Below, piece after piece: positions 55,253-63,352 of a stretch of 64,000 nt of DNA; positions within the stretch are counted from its first letter, which is position 1, and each line of letters starts with the position of its first letter. The position numbers and the translations under genes are program-made. Source of the DNA: Streptomyces maremycinicus (GTDB lineage: Bacteria; Actinomycetota; Actinomycetes; Streptomycetales; Streptomycetaceae); contig NZ_BBYG01000010.1 of the NCBI RefSeq assembly GCF_001184025.1, positions 1 through 64,000 of the forward strand, given 5' to 3'. The notes under the pieces are model-generated. The model saw nothing but the letters and a program-made list of their open reading frames with translations. It was not told the origin of the DNA and ran no database searches.

Positions 55253-56134
55253 ATGCCCTCTTCACTCGACTCCGTTACCGCCGCCAACAAGCGGCTGGTG
55301 ACCGAGTTCCGCACCGTCGTCGTCGCCGCCCGGAACGCCGACGCGGTCGTCGAGTACGTCGCCCCCGATCTGGTCCAGCACGGCGCGGACCTCCCGGACG
55401 GGGTGCAGGCGTACGCCGACCATCTACGAGACTGCTTCCGGCGTGAGACGGAGGTTGCGGGACCGGATGCCGCCGGTCGGACACCGGAGCCCGTCTTCAC
55501 CATCGCGGACGGCGATCTGGTCTGTGTCTGCCGGTACGTGCCGCAGCCTGATCCGGACGCTCCCGGAGCCACCTTCGACCACTACGCGTTCACCACCTAC
55601 CGAGTGCGCGACGGGCGGATCACGGAGCGGTGGCCCTCCCTCAACAAGATCGCCCCGCCGTGGCCGCCCGCACCGGACACGCCCTCGCGGGCGATCCTCG
55701 TGTCGACGTCCCCCGGGATCGACACCGAGGCGAACAAGCGCCTGGTGCGTGATTTCTACCGCTGCATCTTCGACGCGCGGAATCCCGCCGCCGTCAAGGA
55801 CTTCGTCACGGACGACTACCGGCAGCACGTCTCCTTCTTCCCGACCGGCCGGGCGGGGCTGGAGCGGCTCGTTCGCACACAGTTCCCCGACGGGCCCGTA
55901 CCGACGCCGGCCGAGCAGTCCAACCCGCCGGTGCTGCTCCTCGCGGAAGGAGACATCGTCGTGTGCGTCGGGCTGCTGCCCCAGCCCGAACCCGACGGCA
56001 GCGGCGGGACGTACCCGTACTACGTCTATGACGCCTTCCGGGTGCGCGGGACGCTGATCACCGAGCACTGGAGCGGTGTCAACAAGGCGGCCCCGCCCCG
56101 GCACCCCGGACCACCTCCCGGCCAGGCCGGCTGA
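55253..56134 (+). CDS. tandem SnoaL/NTF2-like domain protein
   Basis: A 293-aa protein made of two similar NTF2-fold halves: ANKRLVTEFRTVVVAARNAD...DGRITERWPSLNKIAPP and ANKRLVRDFYRCIFDARNPA...RGTLITEHWSGVNKAAPP. The repeated ends (ITE-W-NK-APP) show an internal gene duplication. SnoaL-like proteins act as cyclases, isomerases, dehydratases or ligand binders. It probably handles an intermediate of the hydroxylation pathway. The reaction cannot be told from sequence. Confidence 0.82.
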   Translation: MPSSLDSVTAANKRLVTEFRTVVVAARNADAVVEYVAPDLVQHGADLPDGVQAYADHLRDCFRRETEVAGPDAAGRTPEPVFTIADGDLVCVCRYVPQPDPDAPGATFDHYAFTTYRVRDGRITERWPSLNKIAPPWPPAPDTPSRAILVSTSPGIDTEANKRLVRDFYRCIFDARNPAAVKDFVTDDYRQHVSFFPTGRAGLERLVRTQFPDGPVPTPAEQSNPPVLLLAEGDIVVCVGLLPQPEPDGSGGTYPYYVYDAFRVRGTLITEHWSGVNKAAPPRHPGPPPGQAG

Positions 56135-56182
56135 CCCGCCGATCTGCCTGGTCCCCCTCTTACCGACAAGAAAGGTTCCTCC

Positions 56183-56782
56183 ATGCCCAAGTTGCACATC
56201 GTGGTCGGCAGTACCCGTCCTGGCCGTCTGGCGCTGCCCATCGCACAGTGGACGGCGAAGGCCGCCGAGCAGCACGGCGGCTTCGACGTCGAACTCGTCG
56301 ACCTGGCCGAGGCCGCTCTTCCGCTCCTCGACGAACCGGCGCACCCGCGAACGGGGCAGTACGCCCACGAGCACACCCGTGCGTGGAGCGCCACGGTGGA
56401 CGAGGCGGACGCCTTCGTCTTCGTGACGCCCGAATACAACTACGGCCCGCCGGCCGCACTGCTGAACGCGATCTCCTATCTGCACCGGGAGTGGCTGTAC
56501 AAGCCGGCCGCGTTCGTCAGTTACGGCGGCGTCGCGGCCGGCCTGCGCTCGGTGCAGGTGCTCAAGCAGATACTGACGACTCTGAAGGTGATGCCGATTC
56601 CGGAGGCCGTCGCGATTCCCTTCGTGTTCCAGCTCATGCAGGACGGCCGGTTCCAGCCCACTCCGCCGCTGGAGGCGGCGGCCACGGACATGTTCGATGA
56701 GCTGCTGTGCTGGACCGACCCTCTGCAGATCCTGCGCAAGAGCGCCGCGGAGGCGCCGCCGCGCGGGCCGGTCGCACCGTAG
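56183..56782 (+). CDS. NADPH-dependent FMN reductase-family protein
   Basis: A 199-aa flavodoxin-like reductase: IVVGSTRPGRLALPIAQW with the phosphate loop GSTRPGR, FVFVTPEYNYGPPAALLNAI (the family's PEYN motif) and FVSYGGVAAGLRSVQ. It could reduce FMN or quinone intermediates in the pathway. ATG 56183 has AAGAAAGG. It is the last gene of the operon; a perfect 66-bp palindrome follows. Confidence 0.88.
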   Translation: MPKLHIVVGSTRPGRLALPIAQWTAKAAEQHGGFDVELVDLAEAALPLLDEPAHPRTGQYAHEHTRAWSATVDEADAFVFVTPEYNYGPPAALLNAISYLHREWLYKPAAFVSYGGVAAGLRSVQVLKQILTTLKVMPIPEAVAIPFVFQLMQDGRFQPTPPLEAAATDMFDELLCWTDPLQILRKSAAEAPPRGPVAP

Positions 56783-56801
56783 CCCTTGGTCGACAGGCTC
56801 T

Positions 56802-56867
56802 CCGCATGAGGAAGGGAGGGGGGCTTACGGCGGATCCGCCGTAAGCCCCCCTCCCTTCCTCATGCGG
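56802..56867. terminator. perfect 66-bp palindromic bidirectional terminator
   Basis: Thirty-three bases (CCGCATGAGGAAGGG... to CGGCGGA) are followed with no spacer by their exact complement. It lies between convergent genes and ends three bases before the carotenoid-oxygenase stop, so it should stop transcripts from both sides. Confidence 0.85.
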
Positions 56868-56869
56868 TG

Positions 56870-58429
56870 TCAGCCGGTCTGCTCACCCTGTGCCGCGACG
56901 GCCTGGTCGAGGGTGGCGTGGTCGGCCCAGTTGCCGTGAAAGCCGAACGGGACGCGGCTGGGGAGCCTGACCCGGGCCAGCGGGGTGCGGACCAGGTCGG
57001 CGGCGTCGTGGATGAGGAGTTCGGAGAGGCCCGTGAGGTGGTTCCACCACAGGGTCAGCAGGTAGCCGTCGTCCTCGGAAGCGGCGTTCTCGCGGGCGAC
57101 GAAGACCGGTTCGCCGGGACTGGTGAGCCCTGCGGGGCCCTCCACGACGTGGGTGCTGCCGAGCAGGAAGTCGTGCTTGGCCAGGCCGTCGCTCATGGTG
57201 TCCGCGGCCAGTGAGCGGGTGGTGACGAAGTAGCCGTAGCGGTGCTCAAGTCCGGTGTAGGCGTCGTTGATCCGGGGGAACTCGCCGGCGAGGCCGCTGA
57301 TCATCTCCTCGGTGGCCGTGCCGGTGGCGAGGTCGACCCGCCAGCGGTGGGGCAGCGACGGAGGGAACCAGGCGTGGGAGGTGACCGGGGTGTCGAGCCG
57401 GTCGGCGGGGGTGCCGAGGCGGGTGATGCGGTGCCCGTCGACGACGACCTTCCCGTCGCGCTCGTAGGCGTTGTAGAAATGGGTGTTGGCCCAGTGGCCG
57501 CCGATCTCGTGCCAGGTGACTTTGTGGGTGGTGCGGTTCATGAGCACGATCTGCACACCGTGCGGGAGCGACTCCTCGTCCCAGACGACACCGGGTTTGC
57601 CCTGCATGATGTGGTCCAGCCGGAACTGGGCCGGAGTGACGAAGAAGATCGCGTGGTTCTCGGTGACCGCGAAGTCGTGCATGAGCACGGGCACCTTGAT
57701 GTCGAAACTGTGACTGTCCACGACGTGCCCGGTCTTCACGTCGGCCCGGTACCAGGTGATGACCGGGCCGGTCGCCGCGAAGAAGAGCATGTCTCCCGTG
57801 GCCGGGTCCGTCTTGTAGTGGGCGGTGCACAGCACGTCGATGCCGCCGTGGAAGTCGTAGCTTCCGTACGTCTCCAGCGTCTCCGGGTGCATCGCGTAGG
57901 GCAGTCCGCCCTCGAAGTAGACCAGCAGATGGTCGTCGAAGATGCCGACGTTGGTGTTGGCCACGTTCTTCGCGGGCGGCGCGCCGTGGGGGAGCGGCCC
58001 CGCGCTGCCGCCGTTGGCGAAACCGCTGTAGACGGCCTCGCCCTGCTCGACCTCGAACTTCATGGAGTCGGTCGTCACCCAACGGGTGCGGTAGGCGGCC
58101 CGGCCGTCACGGAGGTAGACGCCGCACACCATGCCGTCCCCCTCCCACCAGTGGTAGCGCTCCGGGTCGAGCGGCCGGAATCGCGGGTTGGAGGAGATGC
58201 GGAACAGTGCTCCGGCGAGGTCTGCGGGGATCTGGCCGTCGACCTCCAGGTCGTAGGCCGCGTCCTCCTCCGTCCACGGAGTGAAGGGCCCGTTGAGGAA
58301 CTTGTTGCCGGGAGCCCAGCCGGCCGCGTCCTCGGCCCGGCGCGGGGTCGGCGGCTGGGCAGCCGGGCGCGGGGCGATCGTCATCGGGTCGGGCGGAACC
58401 AGGCCCGGTCGAGGGGTGACTGCGCTCAT
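56870..58429 (-). CDS. carotenoid/lignostilbene cleavage dioxygenase
   Basis: A 519-aa seven-bladed-propeller oxygenase. The four iron-binding histidines are in place: His 204 (TAHYKTD), His 251 (LMHDFAVTENH), His 317 (ANTHFYNAYE) and His 498 (GFHGNW). Early WWEGDGMVCGVYLRDG is family-typical. Members split a carotenoid or stilbene C=C bond with O2 into two aldehydes. With an aromatic aldehyde dehydrogenase next to it and no carotenoid genes, a stilbene-type substrate is more likely. ATG 58429 is chosen over a TTG four codons upstream. A hairpin separates it from the ALDH gene. Confidence 0.88.
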   Translation of the reverse strand: MSAVTPRPGLVPPDPMTIAPRPAAQPPTPRRAEDAAGWAPGNKFLNGPFTPWTEEDAAYDLEVDGQIPADLAGALFRISSNPRFRPLDPERYHWWEGDGMVCGVYLRDGRAAYRTRWVTTDSMKFEVEQGEAVYSGFANGGSAGPLPHGAPPAKNVANTNVGIFDDHLLVYFEGGLPYAMHPETLETYGSYDFHGGIDVLCTAHYKTDPATGDMLFFAATGPVITWYRADVKTGHVVDSHSFDIKVPVLMHDFAVTENHAIFFVTPAQFRLDHIMQGKPGVVWDEESLPHGVQIVLMNRTTHKVTWHEIGGHWANTHFYNAYERDGKVVVDGHRITRLGTPADRLDTPVTSHAWFPPSLPHRWRVDLATGTATEEMISGLAGEFPRINDAYTGLEHRYGYFVTTRSLAADTMSDGLAKHDFLLGSTHVVEGPAGLTSPGEPVFVARENAASEDDGYLLTLWWNHLTGLSELLIHDAADLVRTPLARVRLPSRVPFGFHGNWADHATLDQAVAAQGEQTG

Positions 58430-58496
58430 CGATGCGTCCAATGCAGGTGGTGACAGTGGATTCGGGGCGCCGGGCGGTGAACCCGGCTTCGGGGGG

Positions 58497-58532
58497 GGCC
58501 GGGGTCCCCAAGGGCGGAGGGGGACCCCGGCC
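58497..58532 (-). terminator. hairpin between ALDH and cleavage dioxygenase genes
   Basis: GGCCGGGGTCCCC and its exact complement flank a 10-nt loop in the 114-bp gap. It would stop or weaken read-through from the ALDH gene into the dioxygenase gene. Confidence 0.65.
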
Positions 58533-58543
58533 GGCGGAGGGGA

Positions 58544-60007
58544 TCAGAAGGGGTAGTCGGGGATCTCGCCCCGGACCGTGACCCACTGCTGCTCGGTGAA
58601 CGCTTCGAGATTGGCCGTGGCTCCGCCGTGGCGGGAGCCGTTGCCCGACTCGCGGACCCCGCCGAAGGGGACGGTGGCCTCGTCGTTGACGGTCTGGTCG
58701 TTGATGTGGACGAGCCCGGTGGGGATGCGGTCGGCCAACGCAAGGCCCCTGGCCGGATCGCCGGTCAGGATGCCGAGGGAGAGACCGTACTCGCTGTCGG
58801 CGGCGAGCCGGGCGGCCTCGTCCAGGTTCTTGAAGGCCACGACGGGCGCGACGGGGCCGAAGATCTCCTCGGCGTAGGCCCGCGCGGTCAGCGGGACATC
58901 GGCCAGGACGGTGGGCCGGTAGACCAGGCCCTCGTACGTACCGCCCGCGGCCAGCCGCGCTCCGGCGGCCACGCTGTCCGTGACCACGGAGTGGGCGGCC
59001 AGCAGCTGCTTCTCATCGATCATGGGACCGACGGCTACGGTGCCCGTCGCCGGGTCCCCCGCGGGCGCCGCGTCGGCGCGCTCGGCGAGTCGTGCGGTGT
59101 ACTCCTCGGCGATCGAGGCGTGCACCAGATGACGGCTGGAGGCCATGCAGATCTGCCCGGCGTGGTGGAAGGAGCCGAACGCTCCCGCCGACACCGCCTT
59201 GTCCAGGTCGGCGTCCTCCAGAACGATCAGCGCAGAGTTGCCGCCCAGCTCCAGATGCACTCGCTTCAGACGCTGCGCCGCGGCCGCGGCGATCGCCTTG
59301 CCGGCCCGGGTCGACCCGGTGAACGCGATGACCGGGACCCGAGGGTGGTCCACCAGCGCCGCTCCCACGGCCGCGCCACCGGGCAGGACATGCAGCACGC
59401 CTTCGGGAAGCCCTGCCTCCTCGAAGACCCGGGCGATCGTGACGCCCCCGCAGACCGCCGTGCGCGGATCGGGCTTGAGCACGACCGCGTTGCCCAGCGC
59501 CAGCGCCGCCGCCAGCGCCCGCATGGCCAGCACCATCGGCGCGTTGAACGGGGAGATCACGCCCACGACGCCCACGGGCCTGCGCCGCGAGAACGACAGC
59601 CGGTCCTGGACCGAGCGGAGCACCTCGCCGAAGGGGGCCGCCGCGAGGGCCGCGGCCTCGTAGCACTCCTCGGCCGCGCCGTTCGACGTCTGGAACTCCG
59701 CGAACGGGCGCAGGGCCCCCGACTCCCGCACGATCCAGTCCGCGATCTCGGCCTGGTGCTCCTCGAACAGGGCTCCGGCACGCCGCAGCACCCGTGCCCG
59801 CTCGTTGTAGGGAAGGGCCGACCACGCCCGCTGCGCCTGCGTGGCCTGGGCCACGGCACGGTCCAGGTCGGCGGGTGTGGCGGCGCCGACCCGGCCCAGG
59901 ACCTTGCCGGTGGCCGGCTCGATGGAATCGTAGGTCTCACCCGAGCCGTTGATCCACCCACCGGAGAAGATCCGCCCCTGCCAGTCGCGATCCTCAAGAA
60001 AAGCCAT
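58544..60007 (-). CDS. aromatic aldehyde dehydrogenase (benzaldehyde/vanillin type)
   Basis: A 487-aa NAD(P)-dependent ALDH: ISPFNAPMVLAMRALAAALA, VVLKPDPRT, FTGSTRAGKAI, the Glu segment HLELGGNSALIVL, the nucleophile Cys in HHAGQICMASSRHLVH and EIFGPVAPV. The GQICMASSR wording and overall order match benzaldehyde/salicylaldehyde/vanillin dehydrogenases. It would oxidise the aldehydes released by the cleavage dioxygenase. The operator at 60030-60044 lies 22 bp upstream of its ATG. Confidence 0.92.
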   Translation of the reverse strand: MAFLEDRDWQGRIFSGGWINGSGETYDSIEPATGKVLGRVGAATPADLDRAVAQATQAQRAWSALPYNERARVLRRAGALFEEHQAEIADWIVRESGALRPFAEFQTSNGAAEECYEAAALAAAPFGEVLRSVQDRLSFSRRRPVGVVGVISPFNAPMVLAMRALAAALALGNAVVLKPDPRTAVCGGVTIARVFEEAGLPEGVLHVLPGGAAVGAALVDHPRVPVIAFTGSTRAGKAIAAAAAQRLKRVHLELGGNSALIVLEDADLDKAVSAGAFGSFHHAGQICMASSRHLVHASIAEEYTARLAERADAAPAGDPATGTVAVGPMIDEKQLLAAHSVVTDSVAAGARLAAGGTYEGLVYRPTVLADVPLTARAYAEEIFGPVAPVVAFKNLDEAARLAADSEYGLSLGILTGDPARGLALADRIPTGLVHINDQTVNDEATVPFGGVRESGNGSRHGGATANLEAFTEQQWVTVRGEIPDYPF

Positions 60008-60029
60008 GATGCTCCATCCTTAGATCTGA

Positions 60030-60044
60030 ACTGCACCGTACAGT
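60030..60044. promoter_or_regulatory. TetR-regulon operator site 3 (ALDH/VOC gap)
   Basis: ACTGCACCGTACAGT, the exact reverse complement of the site at 47971-47985. It lies in the 167-bp gap between the divergent ALDH and VOC genes and close to the ALDH start, where a bound repressor would block transcription. Confidence 0.7.
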
Positions 60045-60174
60045 CTAGCGTCTTGTTTTATCGGACAGTCTGTCTGCTGGATAGGACACTTCTCGAAGCT
60101 CGGGGTTGTCAATAGGTGGTACGCCTGCTTAATGTCTCGTTGAGCACTACAGGCGTCCTGCTAAAGGAGACTCC

Positions 60175-60669
60175 ATGGGGATCACTGGTCTGGGGCACAC
60201 CGGGTTCTGGGTCGAGGACCTGGAGAAGATGCGTGACTTCTATGAGCGCGTCATGGGTCTGGCAGTCACCGACGAGGACGAGGAACTGGGGATCGTCTTC
60301 TACTCGGCCCGCCCCGACGAGGAGCACCACGAGTTCGTGCTCCAGCGTGGTCGGACGGCACCGCTCGGAGCCAAGCTCACCCACCAGGTGTCGTGGCGCG
60401 TCGACTCGCTGGAGACGATCGTCGACTTCCACCGGCGCTTCCGTGCCGAAGGCATCGAGGTCCAGCAGGAAGTGACCCACGGCAACGCCATCGGGATCTA
60501 CTTCTTCGACCCGGAGGGCAACCGCAACGAGGTCTACCTGCGGATCGAACGCGACGTCCGTCAGCCGTTCCGCAAGACGATCGACCTCGATCAGAGTCCC
60601 GAGCAGATCCTCGCCGAGGCGGAACACCTGCTGGCCGAGGGCGGACCGGCCTACCAGCCGGTGCAGTAG
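60175..60669 (+). CDS. VOC-family extradiol-dioxygenase-like protein
   Basis: A 164-aa VOC protein with a two-histidine-one-glutamate metal site: His 8 (GLGHTGFWVEDL), His 70 (KLTHQVSWRVD) and Glu 119 (DPEGNRNEVYLR). The ligand spacing and the DPEGNRNEVY ending match catechol-2,3-dioxygenase-like (type I extradiol) proteins, in a single-module version. ATG 60175 has AAAGGAG. It heads an operon with an FAD hydroxylase and a FAH-family hydrolase, which together form a hydroxylate/cleave/hydrolyse sequence for an aromatic ring. Confidence 0.87.
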   Translation: MGITGLGHTGFWVEDLEKMRDFYERVMGLAVTDEDEELGIVFYSARPDEEHHEFVLQRGRTAPLGAKLTHQVSWRVDSLETIVDFHRRFRAEGIEVQQEVTHGNAIGIYFFDPEGNRNEVYLRIERDVRQPFRKTIDLDQSPEQILAEAEHLLAEGGPAYQPVQ

Positions 60670-60714
60670 GCCGGCCACCTCGTGTCCAGCTCACCACTTC
60701 TGAAAGGGCCGTCC

Positions 60715-62463
60715 ATGGACGCACCGTCTTCGGTGTCCTCCGGCGAGGAGCCGATGGTCCTGGTCGTCGGCGCGGGACCGGTCGGGCTGACAGCCGCCAA
60801 TCTCCTGGGGGCGCTGGGCGTACGCGTCCTGCTCGTCGAGCGTCATCCGGCCACGAGTGACGAAGCCAAGGCGATCAGCCTGGACGACGAGTCGCTGCGC
60901 ACGCTCCAGCTGGCCGGCCTCGACGAAGCCGTCTATCCGATCATCGTGCCGGGCACGGGCACCAAGTACTACGGAGTCGGCGGACGACCGCTCGTCCACG
61001 CGCGCGGCACCGGCGAGCGGCGATTCGGGCACCCCTTCAAGAACCCCTTCGCCCAGCCCGACCTGGAGCGCGTCCTGCGCTCCGGCCTCGACCGCTTCCC
61101 ACACGTCGACGCCCGCTTCGGGACCCGCCTGGTGACACTGCGGCAGTACCCCGACCGGGTCCTGGCCACCGTTGCGTCCGGCGCGGGCGACACAGGAGCG
61201 CAGGAGGAGATCGAGGCCGCCTATGTCCTCGGGTGCGACGGGGGCCGCAGTACCGTGCGCGAGCAACTGTCCATCCCCATGCGCGGACGCAGCTTCCCGG
61301 ACGACGTCTGGCTCGTCGTCGACACCCTCGACGATCCGCACGACGAGCGCTACGGCATGCACGTCGGCGACCCCGACCGCCCCGTCGTCATCGTGCCGGG
61401 GCGCCAGGGCCGCTGCCGTTATGAGTTCCGGCTGCGCCCGGGCGAGTGCGCCCCCGGCGGGGCGGTGCCGTTCGACCTGGTGCGGGACCTGCTGCGCCCG
61501 CACCGGGACATCGCCCCGCATCAGGTGGAGCGCTCGGTCGCCTACACCTTCCACGCCCTGCTGGCCGAGCGGCTGCGTGACGGCCGCTGCTTCCTGCTCG
61601 GCGACGCCGCGCACATGATGCCGCCCTTCGCCGGACAGGGGCTCAACTCGGGGATCCGGGACGCGGCCAACCTGTCCTGGAAGGTGGCCGACGTGCTCGC
61701 CGGCCGGGCCACCGACGCACTGCTCGACACCTATGACCCCGAGCGGCGGCCGCACGCCAGAGCCGTGATCGAACTGTCCGTGCGGCTGGGCCGGGTCGTC
61801 ATGACGACCGATCACAGACGGGCCCGACTGCGGGACCTCTGCGTACGCGCGGCACTGTGGAGCCGAAGTGGGCGTCGGTACCTGACCGAGATGCGGTACC
61901 GGCCCGACACTCGGGTGCGGACCGGAGCGGTCGTACCCGCCGACGGCCCCGGACGGTCGCTGACCGGCACGTTGCTGCACCAGCCTTCTGTGCTGCACGG
62001 CCCCGAGTACTCGGTCACGCGGATTGATGATGTCCTCGGCCAGGGGTGGAGCCTGCTGGGCATCGGCCTGTCCGACGACGACTGGAACGCCGCCTCGGCG
62101 GCCCGACTGCCCGATGCGCGGCGCGTGGACGTGGTGCTCGGCGACCGCGCACCACGATCGCGCGACGGCCGCGCCGCGGTGGCCGACGCCGACGGCACGC
62201 TCGACGCGTACCTCGCGGCGTTGCCAGGGCATCTGCTGCTGGTCCGCCCCGACCGGCTGATAACAGCTGTCTTCACACCCGGCCAGGTCCGATACGTCAC
62301 TCGGGCTCTGAGTCCGTTCCTGCCGCCAGCCCCCTCCAGTGCAGTGGGGCCCGCACGAGCCAGCGAGGAATTTCCCCGGTTCGACACTTCACCATCCTCC
62401 GCAGGTCTCGCCGCAGACGCTGCCTGCACACCGAAAACCGACACACCAGGAGCCCACAAGTGA
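60715..62463 (+). CDS. FAD-dependent aromatic hydroxylase (MhpA/PheA-like)
   Basis: A 582-aa class-A flavoprotein monooxygenase: N-terminal GxGxxG in VLVVGAGPVGLTAANLLG, the ribose-binding LVERHP end, the DG motif YVLGCDGGRSTVREQL, and the GD motif CFLLGDAAHMMPPFAGQGLN. The C-terminal ~180 residues form a thioredoxin-like domain as in phenol and 3-hydroxyphenylpropionate hydroxylases. It should add an ortho-hydroxyl to a phenol using NAD(P)H and O2, making the catechol for the adjacent VOC dioxygenase. ATG 60715. Its stop overlaps the next GTG. Confidence 0.9.
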   Translation: MDAPSSVSSGEEPMVLVVGAGPVGLTAANLLGALGVRVLLVERHPATSDEAKAISLDDESLRTLQLAGLDEAVYPIIVPGTGTKYYGVGGRPLVHARGTGERRFGHPFKNPFAQPDLERVLRSGLDRFPHVDARFGTRLVTLRQYPDRVLATVASGAGDTGAQEEIEAAYVLGCDGGRSTVREQLSIPMRGRSFPDDVWLVVDTLDDPHDERYGMHVGDPDRPVVIVPGRQGRCRYEFRLRPGECAPGGAVPFDLVRDLLRPHRDIAPHQVERSVAYTFHALLAERLRDGRCFLLGDAAHMMPPFAGQGLNSGIRDAANLSWKVADVLAGRATDALLDTYDPERRPHARAVIELSVRLGRVVMTTDHRRARLRDLCVRAALWSRSGRRYLTEMRYRPDTRVRTGAVVPADGPGRSLTGTLLHQPSVLHGPEYSVTRIDDVLGQGWSLLGIGLSDDDWNAASAARLPDARRVDVVLGDRAPRSRDGRAAVADADGTLDAYLAALPGHLLLVRPDRLITAVFTPGQVRYVTRALSPFLPPAPSSAVGPARASEEFPRFDTSPSSAGLAADAACTPKTDTPGAHK

Positions 62464-63305
62464 GACTGAGCACGATCCGAAATGCGGCCGGCCACAGCAC
62501 CGTCGCCGTGCGCCACGAAGGCGACGAGCTGGTGCTGCTGCCCCACGGGGACGTGGCAGCCCTGCTGGCCTCGGGCGAGGACTGGGCCCGGCGCGCGACC
62601 GAGGCCGACGGCCCGCGCGTCGCGGCCGCCGAGGCGTGGTACGCCCCCGTGGTACCCCACCCCAACAAGATCGTCTGCCTCGGTCTGAACTACGCAACGC
62701 ACATCAAGGAGATGGGCCGCCAGACGCCCGTTCACCCCACACTGTTCGCCAAGTACGACGGAGCGCTCGTCGGTGCGTACGACGACATCCTCATGCCTGC
62801 GGTGAGCGACGACCTCGACTGGGAGGCCGAGCTGTGCGCCGTGATCGGCCGAAGCACCCGGCACGTCGGAGAGAAGGACGCCCTGGATGCAGTCGCCGGA
62901 TACACGATCCTCAACGACGTCACCATCCGGGACTGGCAGCACCGCACCCGTGAGTTCCTCTCGGGCAAGACCTTCGAGGGCACGACCCCAGTGGGGCCCG
63001 CCCTGGTGACTTCGGACGAGCTTCCGCCCGGAGCGTCGGACCTGGACATCGGATGCAGCGTCGACGGCCGCACCATGCAGGAGTCGAACACCTCCGACCT
63101 GCTCTTCGACGTGGCGCACATCGTGTCCTACGTCAGCACCATCATCACGCTGCTGCCCGGTGACCTGATCGCCACCGGCACCCCCGGCGGCGTCGGCGCG
63201 GGGCGTGACCCGAAGGTCTTCCTGCGTCCCGGGCAGAGACTGGTCACACGCATCGAGGGGCTGGGCGAGATGAGCAACCGCGTGGTCAGAGACGATCCTG
63301 CGTGA
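62460..63305 (+). CDS. fumarylacetoacetate hydrolase-family protein
   Basis: A 281-aa FAH-fold enzyme with an intact active site: CLGLNYATHIKEMG, the metal ligands in DDLDWEAELCAVIG, ILNDVTIRDWQ, FLSGKTFEGTTPVGPALV, SNTSDLLFDVAHIVSYVS and LLPGDLIATGTPGGVG. Members hydrolyse or decarboxylate acylpyruvate-like ring-cleavage products. GTG 62460 overlaps the hydroxylase stop (GTGA). It would act after the VOC dioxygenase. Compare the inactive paralogue at 37550-38386. Confidence 0.92.
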   Translation: MRLSTIRNAAGHSTVAVRHEGDELVLLPHGDVAALLASGEDWARRATEADGPRVAAAEAWYAPVVPHPNKIVCLGLNYATHIKEMGRQTPVHPTLFAKYDGALVGAYDDILMPAVSDDLDWEAELCAVIGRSTRHVGEKDALDAVAGYTILNDVTIRDWQHRTREFLSGKTFEGTTPVGPALVTSDELPPGASDLDIGCSVDGRTMQESNTSDLLFDVAHIVSYVSTIITLLPGDLIATGTPGGVGAGRDPKVFLRPGQRLVTRIEGLGEMSNRVVRDDPA

Positions 63306-63352
63306 GTAGTCCGTCCCGTGAAGCTCCGGCATCGTCCACTAAGGTGTCCCGC

